The position numbers were made by a program, and so were the translations under genes. This document shows positions 1-8,983 of a DNA stretch of 64,000 bases, in pieces. The stretch is taken from assembly GCF_036967205.1 (NCBI RefSeq), contig NZ_CP146022.1, positions 1,178,001 through 1,242,000 of the forward strand, read 5' to 3'. The DNA is from Streptomyces sp. Q6. GTDB taxonomy: Bacteria; Actinomycetota; Actinomycetes; Streptomycetales; Streptomycetaceae. Position 1 is the stretch's first letter. Every line of letters begins with the position of its first letter. Under the pieces are notes generated by a model that did not search any database, had not been told where the DNA came from, and saw nothing but the letters and a program-made list of their open reading frames with translations.

Positions 1-30
1 AGGTCCTTGCCGCCCGCTGAGCGGAATCCT

Positions 31-46
31 CCCGGCGCCCGCCGGG
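31..46 (+). terminator. GC hairpin at the left edge, possible terminator
   Basis: CCCGGC, four bases, then GCCGGG form a 6-bp hairpin. A reading frame ending with TGA at 18-20 (last residues VLAAR) could be the tail of a gene entering from the left, so the hairpin may end that transcript. The window begins too close to decide. There is no U-tract, which is usual in Streptomyces. Confidence 0.3.
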
Positions 47-87
47 TTACGCCTACGAGAGCGACACACCGTCCGCAGGAGGCGTCC

Positions 88-495
88 ATGTACGGCGACC
101 GGGAAACCGTCCGCACCATCCTCACCGAGAGCGGTGACACCTGGGCCGTCGTCGGCCTGTCCTCGAACCGCTCCCGTGCCGCCTACCGGGTGGCGGAGGT
201 GCTCCAGCACTTCGGCAAGCGGGTCGTCCCCGTCCATCCCAAGGCGGAGACGGTCCACGGCGAGCAGGGCTACGCCTCGCTCGCCGACATCCCGTTCCCC
301 GTCGACGTGGTGGACGTCTTCGTCAACAGCGACCTCGCGGGCCCGGTCGCGGACGAGGCGGTCGCCGTCGGCGCCAAGGCGGTCTGGTTCCAGCTCGGCG
401 TCATCGACGAGGAGGCCTACGACCGCACGCGCGCCGCCGGCCTCGCCATGGTCATGGACAAGTGCCCGGCGATCGAGATCCCGCACCTGGGATGA
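88..495 (+). CDS. CoA-binding domain protein (YccU-like)
   Basis: The 135-residue protein is a single CoA-binding Rossmann domain (CoA_binding_2 type). The nucleotide-binding strand and loop VVGLSSNRSR lie at residues 21-30, followed by the family's VPVHP segment and a VDVVDVFVNS strand. Such stand-alone domains bind CoA or a related nucleotide; the physiological role is not known. The ATG at 88 follows GGAGG with good spacing, whereas the frame opens further upstream without a ribosome site. It converges on the dehydrogenase that ends at 524. Confidence 0.85.
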   Translation: MYGDRETVRTILTESGDTWAVVGLSSNRSRAAYRVAEVLQHFGKRVVPVHPKAETVHGEQGYASLADIPFPVDVVDVFVNSDLAGPVADEAVAVGAKAVWFQLGVIDEEAYDRTRAAGLAMVMDKCPAIEIPHLG

Positions 496-523
496 CGGCG
501 GGCGGCGGCGCGGGCCTCGCGGC

Positions 524-1411
524 TCAGTCCGCGTCGGGTGCGAACGAGGCGTAGTACGCGGCGGCCATGTCCTCGTCGCCGTGGCCGAGTTCGGCGGCGC
601 GGGTCAGCCGGGCGGCGCTCGCCTCGGCGACGTCGAGGCGGACGCCGTTCGCGCGGCCCGCCTCGACGATGAGGCGGGCGTCCTTCGCGGCGGTGTCCAC
701 GGCGAACTGGGGCGGGGTCAGCTTGTCGTCGAGGACGAGCCCGGCCTTGAGCCGCAGATACGGCATGTCGAGGCCGCCGCCCGCGATCGCGTCGAAGAAG
801 TGCTGCGGATCGACGCCCAGCGCCTGGGACAGGGCGAGGACCTCACCGGCCGCGTTCGTGGTCGCGAGGACCCAGCTGTTCGCGACCAGCTTCAGCCGGG
901 TCGCGCTGCCCGCGGCGCCGTCCTCACCGGTCCACACGATGCGCGCGGCGACCGCGTCGAGGACGGGCGCCACACTGTCGCGGTGCTCGCCGGGGCCCGC
1001 GGCGAGGACGAGGAGCTGCCCGGCCTCGGCGGGCTGGCGGGTGCCGAGCACCGGGGCGTCGAAGAGGACGAGGTCGTGGTCGGCGGCGAACGCGGCCAGT
1101 TCCTCCAGGCCGTCGAGGCCCGCCGTCGTCGACTGGATCCAGGCCGCTCCCGGCCGCAGCCCGTCGGCCGCCTGCCGCATCACGTCGAGGGCGGCGGGAC
1201 CGTCGTACAGCATGGTCAGGACGACATCGGCGCCGGTCACGGCCTCGGCCGGGGTGTCGGTGACGTGGACGCCGTCGGCGGTCAGCGGTTCGGCCTTGGC
1301 GCGGCTTCGGTTCCAGGCCCGTACGGAGTGCCCGGCCCGCGCGATGTTGCGGGCCATCGCCGCGCCCATGATGCCGGTGCCGAGGACGCTTACGGTCAGC
1401 TTTTCGCTCAT
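524..1411 (-). CDS. NAD(P)-dependent beta-hydroxyacid dehydrogenase (3-hydroxyisobutyrate dehydrogenase family)
   Basis: This 295-residue protein has an N-terminal Rossmann fold with GTGIMG at residues 11-16 and a C-terminal helical domain with the catalytic lysine at about K174 in TRLKLVANSW. The substrate-loop motif at 119-124 reads APVLGT where 3-hydroxyisobutyrate dehydrogenases usually have APVSGG, so the substrate may differ, for example a glyoxylate or succinic semialdehyde reductase or an imine reductase. An in-frame GTG lies at 1420. I chose the ATG at 1411, but neither start has a strong ribosome site. Confidence 0.82.
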   Translation of the reverse strand: MSEKLTVSVLGTGIMGAAMARNIARAGHSVRAWNRSRAKAEPLTADGVHVTDTPAEAVTGADVVLTMLYDGPAALDVMRQAADGLRPGAAWIQSTTAGLDGLEELAAFAADHDLVLFDAPVLGTRQPAEAGQLLVLAAGPGEHRDSVAPVLDAVAARIVWTGEDGAAGSATRLKLVANSWVLATTNAAGEVLALSQALGVDPQHFFDAIAGGGLDMPYLRLKAGLVLDDKLTPPQFAVDTAAKDARLIVEAGRANGVRLDVAEASAARLTRAAELGHGDEDMAAAYYASFAPDAD

Positions 1412-1466
1412 GCCGCCCACCCTAAGCCGGACGGGGCGCCCCGACTCGGCCCGCGGGAACGGTGGT

Positions 1467-2312
1467 TCAGCCGCGCCTGCGGGCCGTGCGGAGCTCCGTC
1501 AGGTACCGCTTGGTGATCGTGCCGCCGTGGTCGCGGTCGATCAGACGGCCGAGCGCGGCGAGGAGTCCGGCGCGGGGCCCGGGGGCGAGGTCGCGGTGCC
1601 CCGAGTACGTGCACAGGAGCGCCAGGTACTGGTCCGTGGTGTACGTGGCGTCCCACTCGTAGCGATGGAAGACGGGCGGTTCGAAGCGGTCGGAGCCCGG
1701 CGCCGCCGCACTGTTCAGGTCCGTACGGACACCGCCCGATTCGGCGCTGTCGTACGGGATGTCGGCCGCGGGCCTCAGGCGCAGGCCGGGCGGTGTCGAC
1801 GGGTCGAACCGTTCGTAGGGTTCCTGCGCCGCGGCGAAGAAGTCCTCGGTGCCGCCCTTGATGTGGTGGGTCGCGATCGTGGCGAGGACCCCGCCGGGGC
1901 GCAGCGCGGCGGCGGCCCTGGCGACCCGGACCCGGGGGTCGATCCAGGTGAACGCGGTCGCCGCGAGGACGACGTCGAACGGCTCGGGCGGCAGCGGCCA
2001 CTCCTCGAACGCGGCGACGTGGATCTCGGTGTCGCCGTGTCCGGCGAGGCGCCGCCGGGCCACGGCGGCCATCTGCGCGCCGAGCTCCACCCCGACGACG
2101 CGGCACCCCCGCTCGGCCAGCGGCACGGTCGCCTGCCCGGTCCCGGGGCCGATCTCCAGGACCCGGCAGCCGGGGCCCACCCCGGCGATGTCGGCGAGGT
2201 CGTCGTACACGCGGGGCGGGTAGCCGGGGCGCATCCGGTCGTAGAGCTCGGCGTCCTCGGTGAAGGTACGGCGCAGCCGCTCGCGGTCCGTGGCGGAGGT
2301 CTCGGAAGTCAT
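1467..2312 (-). CDS. Class I SAM-dependent methyltransferase
   Basis: The protein has 281 residues and a methyltransferase-type Rossmann fold. SAM motif I is VLEIGPGTGQ at residues 51-60, the acidic residue ending strand 2 is in VVGVELG, and the motif IV region is FDVVLAATAFTWID. This is the UbiE/Methyltransf_11-like group seen in many Streptomyces genomes. The substrate cannot be read from the sequence. The start has no Shine-Dalgarno sequence, but a TAGCGT -10 element sits six bases upstream, which suggests a leaderless mRNA. Confidence 0.82.
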   Translation of the reverse strand: MTSETSATDRERLRRTFTEDAELYDRMRPGYPPRVYDDLADIAGVGPGCRVLEIGPGTGQATVPLAERGCRVVGVELGAQMAAVARRRLAGHGDTEIHVAAFEEWPLPPEPFDVVLAATAFTWIDPRVRVARAAAALRPGGVLATIATHHIKGGTEDFFAAAQEPYERFDPSTPPGLRLRPAADIPYDSAESGGVRTDLNSAAAPGSDRFEPPVFHRYEWDATYTTDQYLALLCTYSGHRDLAPGPRAGLLAALGRLIDRDHGGTITKRYLTELRTARRRG

Positions 2313-2318
2313 CGGGAC

Positions 2319-2347
2319 ACGCTACGGACGGCGAGGCGGGCCGTCAC
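2319..2347 (-). promoter_or_regulatory. Predicted promoter for the methyltransferase, probably leaderless
   Basis: On the minus strand GTGACG (2347-2342), a 17-bp spacer and TAGCGT (2324-2319) match the Streptomyces housekeeping consensus closely. The -10 hexamer ends six bases before the ATG at 2312, so transcription should start at or next to the start codon. This is inferred from sequence only. Confidence 0.5.
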
Positions 2348-2354
2348 GCGCATT

Positions 2355-2399
2355 CGGGCACGGCGCCCCGCCGAGCGTCGTTCGGCCGGCCCGTGCCCG
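2355..2399 (-). terminator. Stem-loop after the galactan operon
   Basis: CGGGCACGG (2355-2363) pairs perfectly with CCGTGCCCG (2391-2399) just past the galactanase stop codon at 2406. A second short repeat, GGCCGG/CCGGCC, overlaps it. It is well placed to end the five-gene operon. Confidence 0.5.
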
Positions 2400-2405
2400 A
2401 CCGGC

Positions 2406-4433
2406 CTACGACGTCACGTCGGTGACCCTCCAGCGCTGGTTCGCACCCGAGTTGGGCTGCCACGTGGTGACGGCGGCGCCGTCGTTCGTGGCCTGCCCGC
2501 CGACCTCGAGGAGCTTGCCGGTCCCGGCGTTGACCAGCGTGTACGTGCCGTCGCCGGTCGTCGACAGGATCCACTGGGTGGCGGCGTCCCGCTCGTCGGT
2601 GTCGGGTTCGACGACGGGGACGTCGCCGCGCACGGCGAGCCGCTTGCCGTCGGCGGCGCTGGTGAACACGTACCGCTTGCGGTGGGCGGCGCCAGGACCG
2701 CTGATCTGCGCGAGCCGCCACCGCTGACCGGCACTCGCGGCACCGGTCCTGATGACGAGCTTCGTGCCGTCGTCGGCGACCGTGACGTCCTTGCCGCTCT
2801 GTACGCCCGTGAGCGTGTACGTGCGGCCGTGCCGCAGTGCCGCCGCGTCCTTCGCGACCCCGGAGACGCCCTTGATCACGAACGTCGTCACCGACTGCGC
2901 GGGCACCGCGCAGACGACGGACGTGCCGGTGACCGCGAGCGGGGGCCGCGCGACGAGTTTGCCGTCGGCACTGGTCACGACCGGGGTGACGGTCGCATCC
3001 CGGCGCACGGAGGCGAACTTCGACAGGTCGAGTGTCACCGTGCGGGTGTCGGTGGTGCTGTTGACGTGCACGACGGTGGCGCCCTGGCCGGACCGGGTCA
3101 CGGCCGCGGCGCTGTTGGGGTCGCCGACCTTGACGAGGCGGTCACCGGGCCTGATGTGGTGGGTGAAGTTCCGGGCGGTGTCGAACTTGGTGTTGGTGCG
3201 GACCGGGCAGGTCTCCAGGGTGTCGTCGGCGCCGGCGCTGAAGGAGACCTGGATCTCGCCCCAGTTGCCGCCCTTCGCCGACTCGCCGCCGGGCCTCATG
3301 TTGTCGTAGTCCTCGACGGGCTGCCAGAACACCCAGGCGGTGGGCTCCAGTTCGCGCAGGTCGTCGACGATGTGCTGGGCGAGGCCGAGCCCGGGACGCA
3401 TGTCGGTGAAGGACTGTCCGTCGCCCCAGTCGCCCTCGACCTCGCTCATCCACAGCGGCTTGCCGGCCGCCTTGGCGAGGTCGCGGACGGTGGTGCGGCC
3501 GCCGGTCCCGTACGTGTGCACGTTCAACTGCCCGACGAGGTCCTTCACCGCGGCCGGGTGGCTGGTCCAGTTCGTGGCGAAGGTGGTCGGGTTGGTCTCG
3601 TCCATCGCCGAGACGACCGCGCGGGTCCGCGCCTTCCTCAGGGCGGCGTCGAGCGCGGGGATCACCTTCTGCTGGAGGGCGGGCCCGATGTGGCAGCCCT
3701 CCTGGCGTCCGCCGGTCGGCTCGCCGTCGGTGCCCAACCGGGTACCCCAGTAACTGGTGTTGGGCTCGTTGAACGGGTCGACCGTGTCGACAGTGATGCC
3801 GTGCGCCCGCTCCAGGCGGCGGGTCGCGCCCGCCAGGTAGGCGGCGAAGGCGTCGACGGACGCCTCCTTCAGCTGGTCCTTCGACGCGTCGAAGCCGCCG
3901 GAGACATAGCCGCTGACCGTCATGAAGTACGGCGCCGAGTTGGAGAACGTCTCCCAGTGGGTGATGCCGCCCTTGACGCGGTCCACCCACCAGCGCTGGG
4001 TGGCGTCGGCGTCCTCGTTCCAGTGGTCCGGGTTCGCCGGGTCCCACCAGTCGGTGTCGGTGCGGGTGGTGCCCTCGGGCGCCTTCCACCAGCCCTCGAC
4101 GGCGCCGCCGGGCCGCAGGTAGTCCTTCACGTCGGGGGCGTTGCCGCCGCCTATGTTGTAGCGGGCTATGTTCAGGTTGAGCCCGTCACGGCCGAAGACC
4201 AGGTCGGCGATCCGCTCCCGGATCTCGTCCGGGTAGTGCCCGGTGGCGTTCGCGAACCAGACGAGGCTGGTGCCCCAGCCCTCGAACCGCTCGTGCGCGT
4301 ACGAGGGGTCGGGGGTGATCGTGACGGTCGTACCGGCCGCGGCGGCGAGCCGGGCGAAGGACAGCTGGGTTCCGGCGGCCGCCGCCGTGGCGGCGGCGAG
4401 GCCGAGGAACCGTCTGCGATTCAAGCGCGCCAA
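2406..4433 (-). CDS. Secreted GH30 endo-beta-1,6-galactanase with C-terminal CBM13
   Basis: The 675-residue protein should hydrolyse beta-1,6-galactan side chains of type II arabinogalactan outside the cell. It starts with a Tat signal (NRRRFLGLA at residues 5-13). A GH30-type barrel follows, with the acid/base at about E223 in FNEP and the nucleophile at about E331 in MSEVEGD. The last 130 residues are a ricin-like CBM13 with QRW and QWI motifs. The same architecture is known for the Streptomyces avermitilis beta-1,6-galactanase (GH30 subfamily 5). It is the last gene of the ABC/GH42 operon. Another beta-1,6-glycan remains possible as substrate. Confidence 0.82.
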   Translation of the reverse strand: MARLNRRRFLGLAAATAAAAGTQLSFARLAAAAGTTVTITPDPSYAHERFEGWGTSLVWFANATGHYPDEIRERIADLVFGRDGLNLNIARYNIGGGNAPDVKDYLRPGGAVEGWWKAPEGTTRTDTDWWDPANPDHWNEDADATQRWWVDRVKGGITHWETFSNSAPYFMTVSGYVSGGFDASKDQLKEASVDAFAAYLAGATRRLERAHGITVDTVDPFNEPNTSYWGTRLGTDGEPTGGRQEGCHIGPALQQKVIPALDAALRKARTRAVVSAMDETNPTTFATNWTSHPAAVKDLVGQLNVHTYGTGGRTTVRDLAKAAGKPLWMSEVEGDWGDGQSFTDMRPGLGLAQHIVDDLRELEPTAWVFWQPVEDYDNMRPGGESAKGGNWGEIQVSFSAGADDTLETCPVRTNTKFDTARNFTHHIRPGDRLVKVGDPNSAAAVTRSGQGATVVHVNSTTDTRTVTLDLSKFASVRRDATVTPVVTSADGKLVARPPLAVTGTSVVCAVPAQSVTTFVIKGVSGVAKDAAALRHGRTYTLTGVQSGKDVTVADDGTKLVIRTGAASAGQRWRLAQISGPGAAHRKRYVFTSAADGKRLAVRGDVPVVEPDTDERDAATQWILSTTGDGTYTLVNAGTGKLLEVGGQATNDGAAVTTWQPNSGANQRWRVTDVTS

Positions 4434-4510
4434 CGTGTGCTCCCAACGTCGTTGTGTGGGTGGTGGGTCGGTGGTGCGGGGGTTCGGGGACGGTCCCTCG
4501 GGATCCGGGG

Positions 4511-6559
4511 TCAGCCGGCGCTGCGGCGCAGCACGAGGACCTCGCGGGGCGCCAGGACGATCCCGTCGTCCCCGGTCTCCCGGCCGACGAGGACGTCACC
4601 GGCCACGCCGGGCAGCGGCACGCTCTCCTCGCTCCGGTTGACCAGGAACAGGTAGCGGCTGTCGGCGTCCCTGCGGACGACGAGTTCGACCGACCCGCGC
4701 GCGCTCTCCGGGAGTTCGCTGTCGACCCCGGCCGGCGCCAGGAGCTGGGGCAGGAGCGTGGCGAGGCCGTCGGCGCCGAGCCGCGTGGAGACGTACGCGG
4801 CCGAACCACGGCCCGTCGTGCGGCGGGTGACGGCCGGGCGGGAGGCGTACAGACCGGTGCGGTAGCGGGCCAGCACCTCGACGTCCGGCGCAGCGACCTC
4901 GATCCGGTCGGTCCACAGGCTGCCGGTGGTCGCGTTGTCGAGGCCGACGGTGTCGCCGTCGAGCAGCGGACCGAACTCCTCGATGCGCACCCCGAGCAGC
5001 TCGCGCAGGGCGCCGGGGTGCCCGCCGAGCCAGATGTGGTCGTTCTCGTCGACGACACCGGAGAAGTAGGTGGTGACGAGGTGGCCGCCGCCCTCCACGT
5101 ACCGGGTGAGCTCCTTGGCGAGCGGCTGCGGCACCACGTGCAGGACCGGCGCGATCACAACGTCGTACGAGGACAGGTCGGTGCGGTGCACGGGCACGAT
5201 GTCGGCGCGGACGCCGAGGCGCAGCAGCGCCGAGTACCAGTCGAGGGCCTCGCCGTGGTAGTCGAGGCGGGAGGTGGGGTGCGAGTCCTGCTCGCTGGTC
5301 CACCACGAGTCCCAGTCGAACAGGACGGCGACGCGGGCCGGTTCGCGGACGGACCCGGCGATCGGCGCGAGCGCCTCCAGCGTCCGGCCCAGCTCCACGA
5401 CGTCGCGGAAGAGGGCGCTGTCCTCACCGGCGTGCGGCACCATCGCCGAGTGGTACTTCTCGGCGCCGGCGGCCGACTGGCGCCACTGGAAGAAGCAGAC
5501 GGCGTCGGCTCCGTGCGCCACGTGCAGGAGCGAGTCCCGCGCCAACTCGCCGGGCTTCTTGGGCAGGTTGACGGGCTGCCAGTTGACGGCGCTGGTGGAG
5601 TGCTCCATCAGGAACCAGGGCCGGTGGCCCGAGATGCCGCTCGTCAGGTTGGCGGAGAAGGACAGCTCGTCGCGGTCCTGCGGCCCGGGGATGACGTAGT
5701 GGTCGTTGGCGACGAAGTCCACCTCGCCAGCCCAGTCCGCGTAGTCCATGCCCTTGGTCCCGGGCATCACCATGAAGTTGGTGGTGACGGGGACGTCCGG
5801 GGTCAGCTCCCGCAGCAGGTCGCGCTCGGCGAGCAGATGGTCCTTGAGCGCGTCGGACGAGAACCGCTTGAAGTCGAGCTGCTGCGTCGGGTTCGGGTGC
5901 GAGGCGGCGAGCCGCGGCGGCAGGATCTGCTCCCAGTCGCTGTAGCGCTGCGACCAGAAGGCCGTCCCCCAGGCGTGGTTGAGGGATTCGAGGGTCGTGT
6001 ACCGGTGGCGCAGCCAGGTGCGGAAGGCGCGGGCGGCGTCGTCGGAGTAGTCGTAGACGTTGTGGCAGCCGAGCTCGTTGTTGACGTGCCAGGCGACGAG
6101 CGCGGGGTGGTCGGCGTACCGCGTCGCCAGCTCCCGTACGAGACGCAGGGCGTGCTCGCGGAAGACCGGCGACGTGGGCCGCCAGTGCTGCCGGGCGCCC
6201 GGCCACAGCGTCTCGCCGGTCGCGGTCACCGGCAGGATCTCCGGGTGCGCGGTGGTGAGCCACGGCGGCGGGGAGGCCGTCGCGGTGGCGAGGTCGACGC
6301 CGATGCCGCCCGCGTGCAGCAGGTCCATCACGTCGTCGAGCCAGCCGAGGTCCCAGGTGTCGGCGGTGGGCTGGAGGCGCGCCCAGGAGAAGATCGCCAG
6401 GGAGACGACGTTCACCCCGGCCGCGCGCATCAGCCGGACGTCCTCCTCCCACACCTCCCGCGGCCACTGCTCGGGGTTGTAGTCGGCGCCGTAGCCGATC
6501 AGGCGAGCGCCGTCGGGGCCCTTCGCGTACGGGAAACGGGAGGTGCGGGGGGCGGTCAT
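4511..6559 (-). CDS. GH42 beta-galactosidase
   Basis: The protein has 682 residues, the usual length for GH42. The N-terminal TIM barrel carries the family signature GADYNPEQWP, the acid/base at about E162 in HVNNELG and the nucleophile at about E319 in FLMEHSTS. A trimerisation domain and a beta-sandwich tail follow. There is no signal peptide, so it probably splits imported galacto-oligosaccharides in the cytoplasm. The ATG at 6559 is preceded by GGAAGG at six bases; a TTG directly upstream is less likely. It lies between the sugar-binding protein and the galactanase in one operon. Confidence 0.9.
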   Translation of the reverse strand: MTAPRTSRFPYAKGPDGARLIGYGADYNPEQWPREVWEEDVRLMRAAGVNVVSLAIFSWARLQPTADTWDLGWLDDVMDLLHAGGIGVDLATATASPPPWLTTAHPEILPVTATGETLWPGARQHWRPTSPVFREHALRLVRELATRYADHPALVAWHVNNELGCHNVYDYSDDAARAFRTWLRHRYTTLESLNHAWGTAFWSQRYSDWEQILPPRLAASHPNPTQQLDFKRFSSDALKDHLLAERDLLRELTPDVPVTTNFMVMPGTKGMDYADWAGEVDFVANDHYVIPGPQDRDELSFSANLTSGISGHRPWFLMEHSTSAVNWQPVNLPKKPGELARDSLLHVAHGADAVCFFQWRQSAAGAEKYHSAMVPHAGEDSALFRDVVELGRTLEALAPIAGSVREPARVAVLFDWDSWWTSEQDSHPTSRLDYHGEALDWYSALLRLGVRADIVPVHRTDLSSYDVVIAPVLHVVPQPLAKELTRYVEGGGHLVTTYFSGVVDENDHIWLGGHPGALRELLGVRIEEFGPLLDGDTVGLDNATTGSLWTDRIEVAAPDVEVLARYRTGLYASRPAVTRRTTGRGSAAYVSTRLGADGLATLLPQLLAPAGVDSELPESARGSVELVVRRDADSRYLFLVNRSEESVPLPGVAGDVLVGRETGDDGIVLAPREVLVLRRSAG

Positions 6560-6608
6560 CAAGGTCCTTCCAGGTCCTTCCAGCGGTGCGGTGAAAAAGG
6601 TGCGAGGG

Positions 6609-7949
6609 CTACTTCTCGACGGTGAAGCCCTGCTCGTTGCCGTACTTCACGGACGCGTCCTGCCATGACGTCAGGCCGGCGGTCAGCTTCGTGCCGGAGA
6701 TGTACGCCTTGCCGACGGTGTCGTTGAAGATCGAGTTGGCGTACACCTGGTACGGCAGGTACTTCCAGTCGCTGGGCACGGCCTTCGCGGAGTCGGCGAA
6801 GATCTTGTTGGCCTTCTGGCCGCCGAAGTACGGGAACTCGGTGTCCTGGAACTTCCGCGAGTTCAGGTCCTTCGTGGTCGCCGGGAAGGCGCCGCCGTCG
6901 ATCCGGGTCTGCACGCCCGCGCCGGCCGCGGTGAACTCGGTGAAGGCGTAGGCGAGTTCCTTGTTCTTGGCGAGCGAGGGCATGGCCAGCGAGCTGCCGC
7001 CGTTCTCCGCGCTCTTGTTCTCGCCCTTGGTCCACTGCGGCATCGGGGCGACGCGCCAGTCGCCGGAGGCGTTCTTCACGCCGGTGGTGAAGTTGCCGGG
7101 CATCCAGGCGCCGGTGGGCAGCGTGGCGATGGTGCCGTCGCCGAGGCCCTTGTACCAGTCGTCGGTCCAGCCGGTGACGGGCGCGACGAGCTTCTCGTCG
7201 ATGAGCTGCTGCCAGGTGTCCGTGTACTTCTTGGCGCCCGCGTCGGAGAAGTCGATGCCGACCTTGGTGCCGTCGACCTTGTAGGGGCGCGAACCGGCCT
7301 GCCACAGCAGGCTGGTGGTCAGACCCGCGTCGCCGACGTCACTGGTGATGTACGCCTTGGGGTTGGCCTTGTGCAGCGTGCGGCCGGCCTCGACGTACTC
7401 CTCCCAGGTGGTCGGGACGGCGATCTTGTACTTGTCGAAGACCTTCTTGTTGTAGAAGAGCGCCATCGGGCCCGAGTCCATGGGCAGGCCGTAGATGCCG
7501 CCGCCGGACTGCACCGAGTTCCACGGGCCGGGCGAGTACGTGCCGTCGAGCTTGCCCGCGCCGTACGCCTTCAGGTCCGTGACGCCCTTGGTCAGCGCGT
7601 ACTGGCCGATGGCGTAGTACTCGATCTGCGCGACGTCCGGGACGCCCTTCTTCGCCGAGATGGCGTTCGTCAGGGCCTTGTACTGATCGTTGCCGGTGCC
7701 CGCGTTGACCACCTTCACGGTGACGTTCGGGTACTTCTTCTCGAACTGGGCGGCGACCGTCTTCACGGTGGGGTCCCACGCCCACACGGTGACCGTGCCG
7801 CCCTTCTTCAGCGCGGCCGAGATGTCGGCCGAGCCGACCTTCTTGTCACTGGAGCCGTCGTCGTCGGAGCCGCCGCAGGCGGTGGCACCGAGGGCGAGCG
7901 CGGCGACGAGACCTATGCCGCGCAGCAGGCGGCGGGAGTGCTTGGGCAT
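6609..7949 (-). CDS. ABC transporter sugar-binding lipoprotein
   Basis: This 446-residue extracellular solute-binding protein (family 1) has a lipoprotein signal with the lipobox cysteine at residue 25 in GATACGG. The mature part has the carbohydrate-binding pattern, including VWAWDPTVK, LFYNKKVFDKY and MPGNFTTGV. It should capture galacto-oligosaccharides released by the galactanase and hand them to the two permeases encoded just upstream. No ATP-binding subunit is encoded in this window. Streptomyces sugar importers often share the distant MsiK ATPase, which I infer here. Confidence 0.9.
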   Translation of the reverse strand: MPKHSRRLLRGIGLVAALALGATACGGSDDDGSSDKKVGSADISAALKKGGTVTVWAWDPTVKTVAAQFEKKYPNVTVKVVNAGTGNDQYKALTNAISAKKGVPDVAQIEYYAIGQYALTKGVTDLKAYGAGKLDGTYSPGPWNSVQSGGGIYGLPMDSGPMALFYNKKVFDKYKIAVPTTWEEYVEAGRTLHKANPKAYITSDVGDAGLTTSLLWQAGSRPYKVDGTKVGIDFSDAGAKKYTDTWQQLIDEKLVAPVTGWTDDWYKGLGDGTIATLPTGAWMPGNFTTGVKNASGDWRVAPMPQWTKGENKSAENGGSSLAMPSLAKNKELAYAFTEFTAAGAGVQTRIDGGAFPATTKDLNSRKFQDTEFPYFGGQKANKIFADSAKAVPSDWKYLPYQVYANSIFNDTVGKAYISGTKLTAGLTSWQDASVKYGNEQGFTVEK

Positions 7950-8026
7950 GGCGTTGCTTCCACTTCGTCGTGGTCCTACAGAGGGTGGTTACGAACAGCA
8001 GAGATGAGCGGCGGGCGGCGGGGCGT

Positions 8027-8977
8027 CTACTCCTTGACGCTTCCGGCGGACAGGCCCGACTGCCAGTACTTCTGGAGTGACAGGAAGGCGGCGACCAGCG
8101 GCACGATGGTGAGCAGCGAACCGGTGACGACGAGGTTGAACACGGCCTCGCCGCCGGCGGTCTGGGCCTGCTTGTTCCAGGCGTCGAGGCCCAGCGTCAG
8201 CGGGTACCAGTCGGGGTCCTTGAGCATGATCAGCGGCAGGAAGTAGTTGTTCCATGTCGCGACCGTGGTGAAGAGCAGGACGGTGACCGTGCCGGGCGCG
8301 AGCAGCGGCAGGGCGACCTGGAAGAAGGTGCGCAGCTCACTGGCGCCGTCGATACGGGCGGCCTCCATCAGCTCGGTGGGGATGGCCTCGGTGGCGAACA
8401 CCCACATCAGGTAGAGGCCGAACGGCGAGATCAGCGACGGGATGATGACGGCCCAGGGGGTGTCGGTCAGGCCGATCTTGCTGAACATCAGGAAGGTCGG
8501 CACGGCGAGCGCCGTGGTGGGCACCGCGACCGCTCCGATGACGACCGCGAACACGGCGCGCTTGCCGGGGAAGTCGAACTTGGCGAGGGCGTAGCCGCCG
8601 AGCACGGCGAGCAGGGTCGCGCCGCCCGCGCCGACCACCACGTACATCAGGGTGTTGAGGAGCCAGCGCAGGAAGACGCCGTCCTGGTAGGTGAAGGTCT
8701 CGGTGATGTTGTGCCACAGGTCGATGTCACGGTCGAACCAGAGGCCGAACGAACGGGACAGCCCTTCCTGGGACTTGGTGGCGCTGAGCACCAGCCACAG
8801 CAGCGGCAGCAGGCTGTAGACGAGTACGACGGCGGTGAGCACGGTCAGCAGGACGCTGCGCCGGGGCCGGCTCGGGGAGTACGGGCGGCGCGGGGTGCGC
8901 AGCCGCGGGGCCGCCTGCTTCGGGGGCGCGGCGGGGCGGGTGGCGGTGGTGCCGGTCGATCCAGTCATGCCGGACAT
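8027..8977 (-). CDS. Carbohydrate ABC transporter permease (MalG type)
   Basis: The 316-residue inner-membrane permease has six predicted membrane segments after a basic, proline-rich cytoplasmic N-terminus. The ATPase-docking EAA loop is visible as LMEAARIDGASELRTFF. It pairs with the permease encoded six bases upstream. The ATG at 8977 follows the neighbour's stop so closely that the two are probably translationally coupled. Its operon partners indicate a galacto-oligosaccharide substrate. Confidence 0.9.
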   Translation of the reverse strand: MSGMTGSTGTTATRPAAPPKQAAPRLRTPRRPYSPSRPRRSVLLTVLTAVVLVYSLLPLLWLVLSATKSQEGLSRSFGLWFDRDIDLWHNITETFTYQDGVFLRWLLNTLMYVVVGAGGATLLAVLGGYALAKFDFPGKRAVFAVVIGAVAVPTTALAVPTFLMFSKIGLTDTPWAVIIPSLISPFGLYLMWVFATEAIPTELMEAARIDGASELRTFFQVALPLLAPGTVTVLLFTTVATWNNYFLPLIMLKDPDWYPLTLGLDAWNKQAQTAGGEAVFNLVVTGSLLTIVPLVAAFLSLQKYWQSGLSAGSVKE

Positions 8978-8983
8978 GAGGGG

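Noticed and set aside
567-4655. A plus-strand open frame of 1362 codons
   Set aside because: It runs antisense to the dehydrogenase, methyltransferase and galactanase genes. Its Arg/Gly/Ala-rich composition is typical of shadow frames in high-GC DNA.
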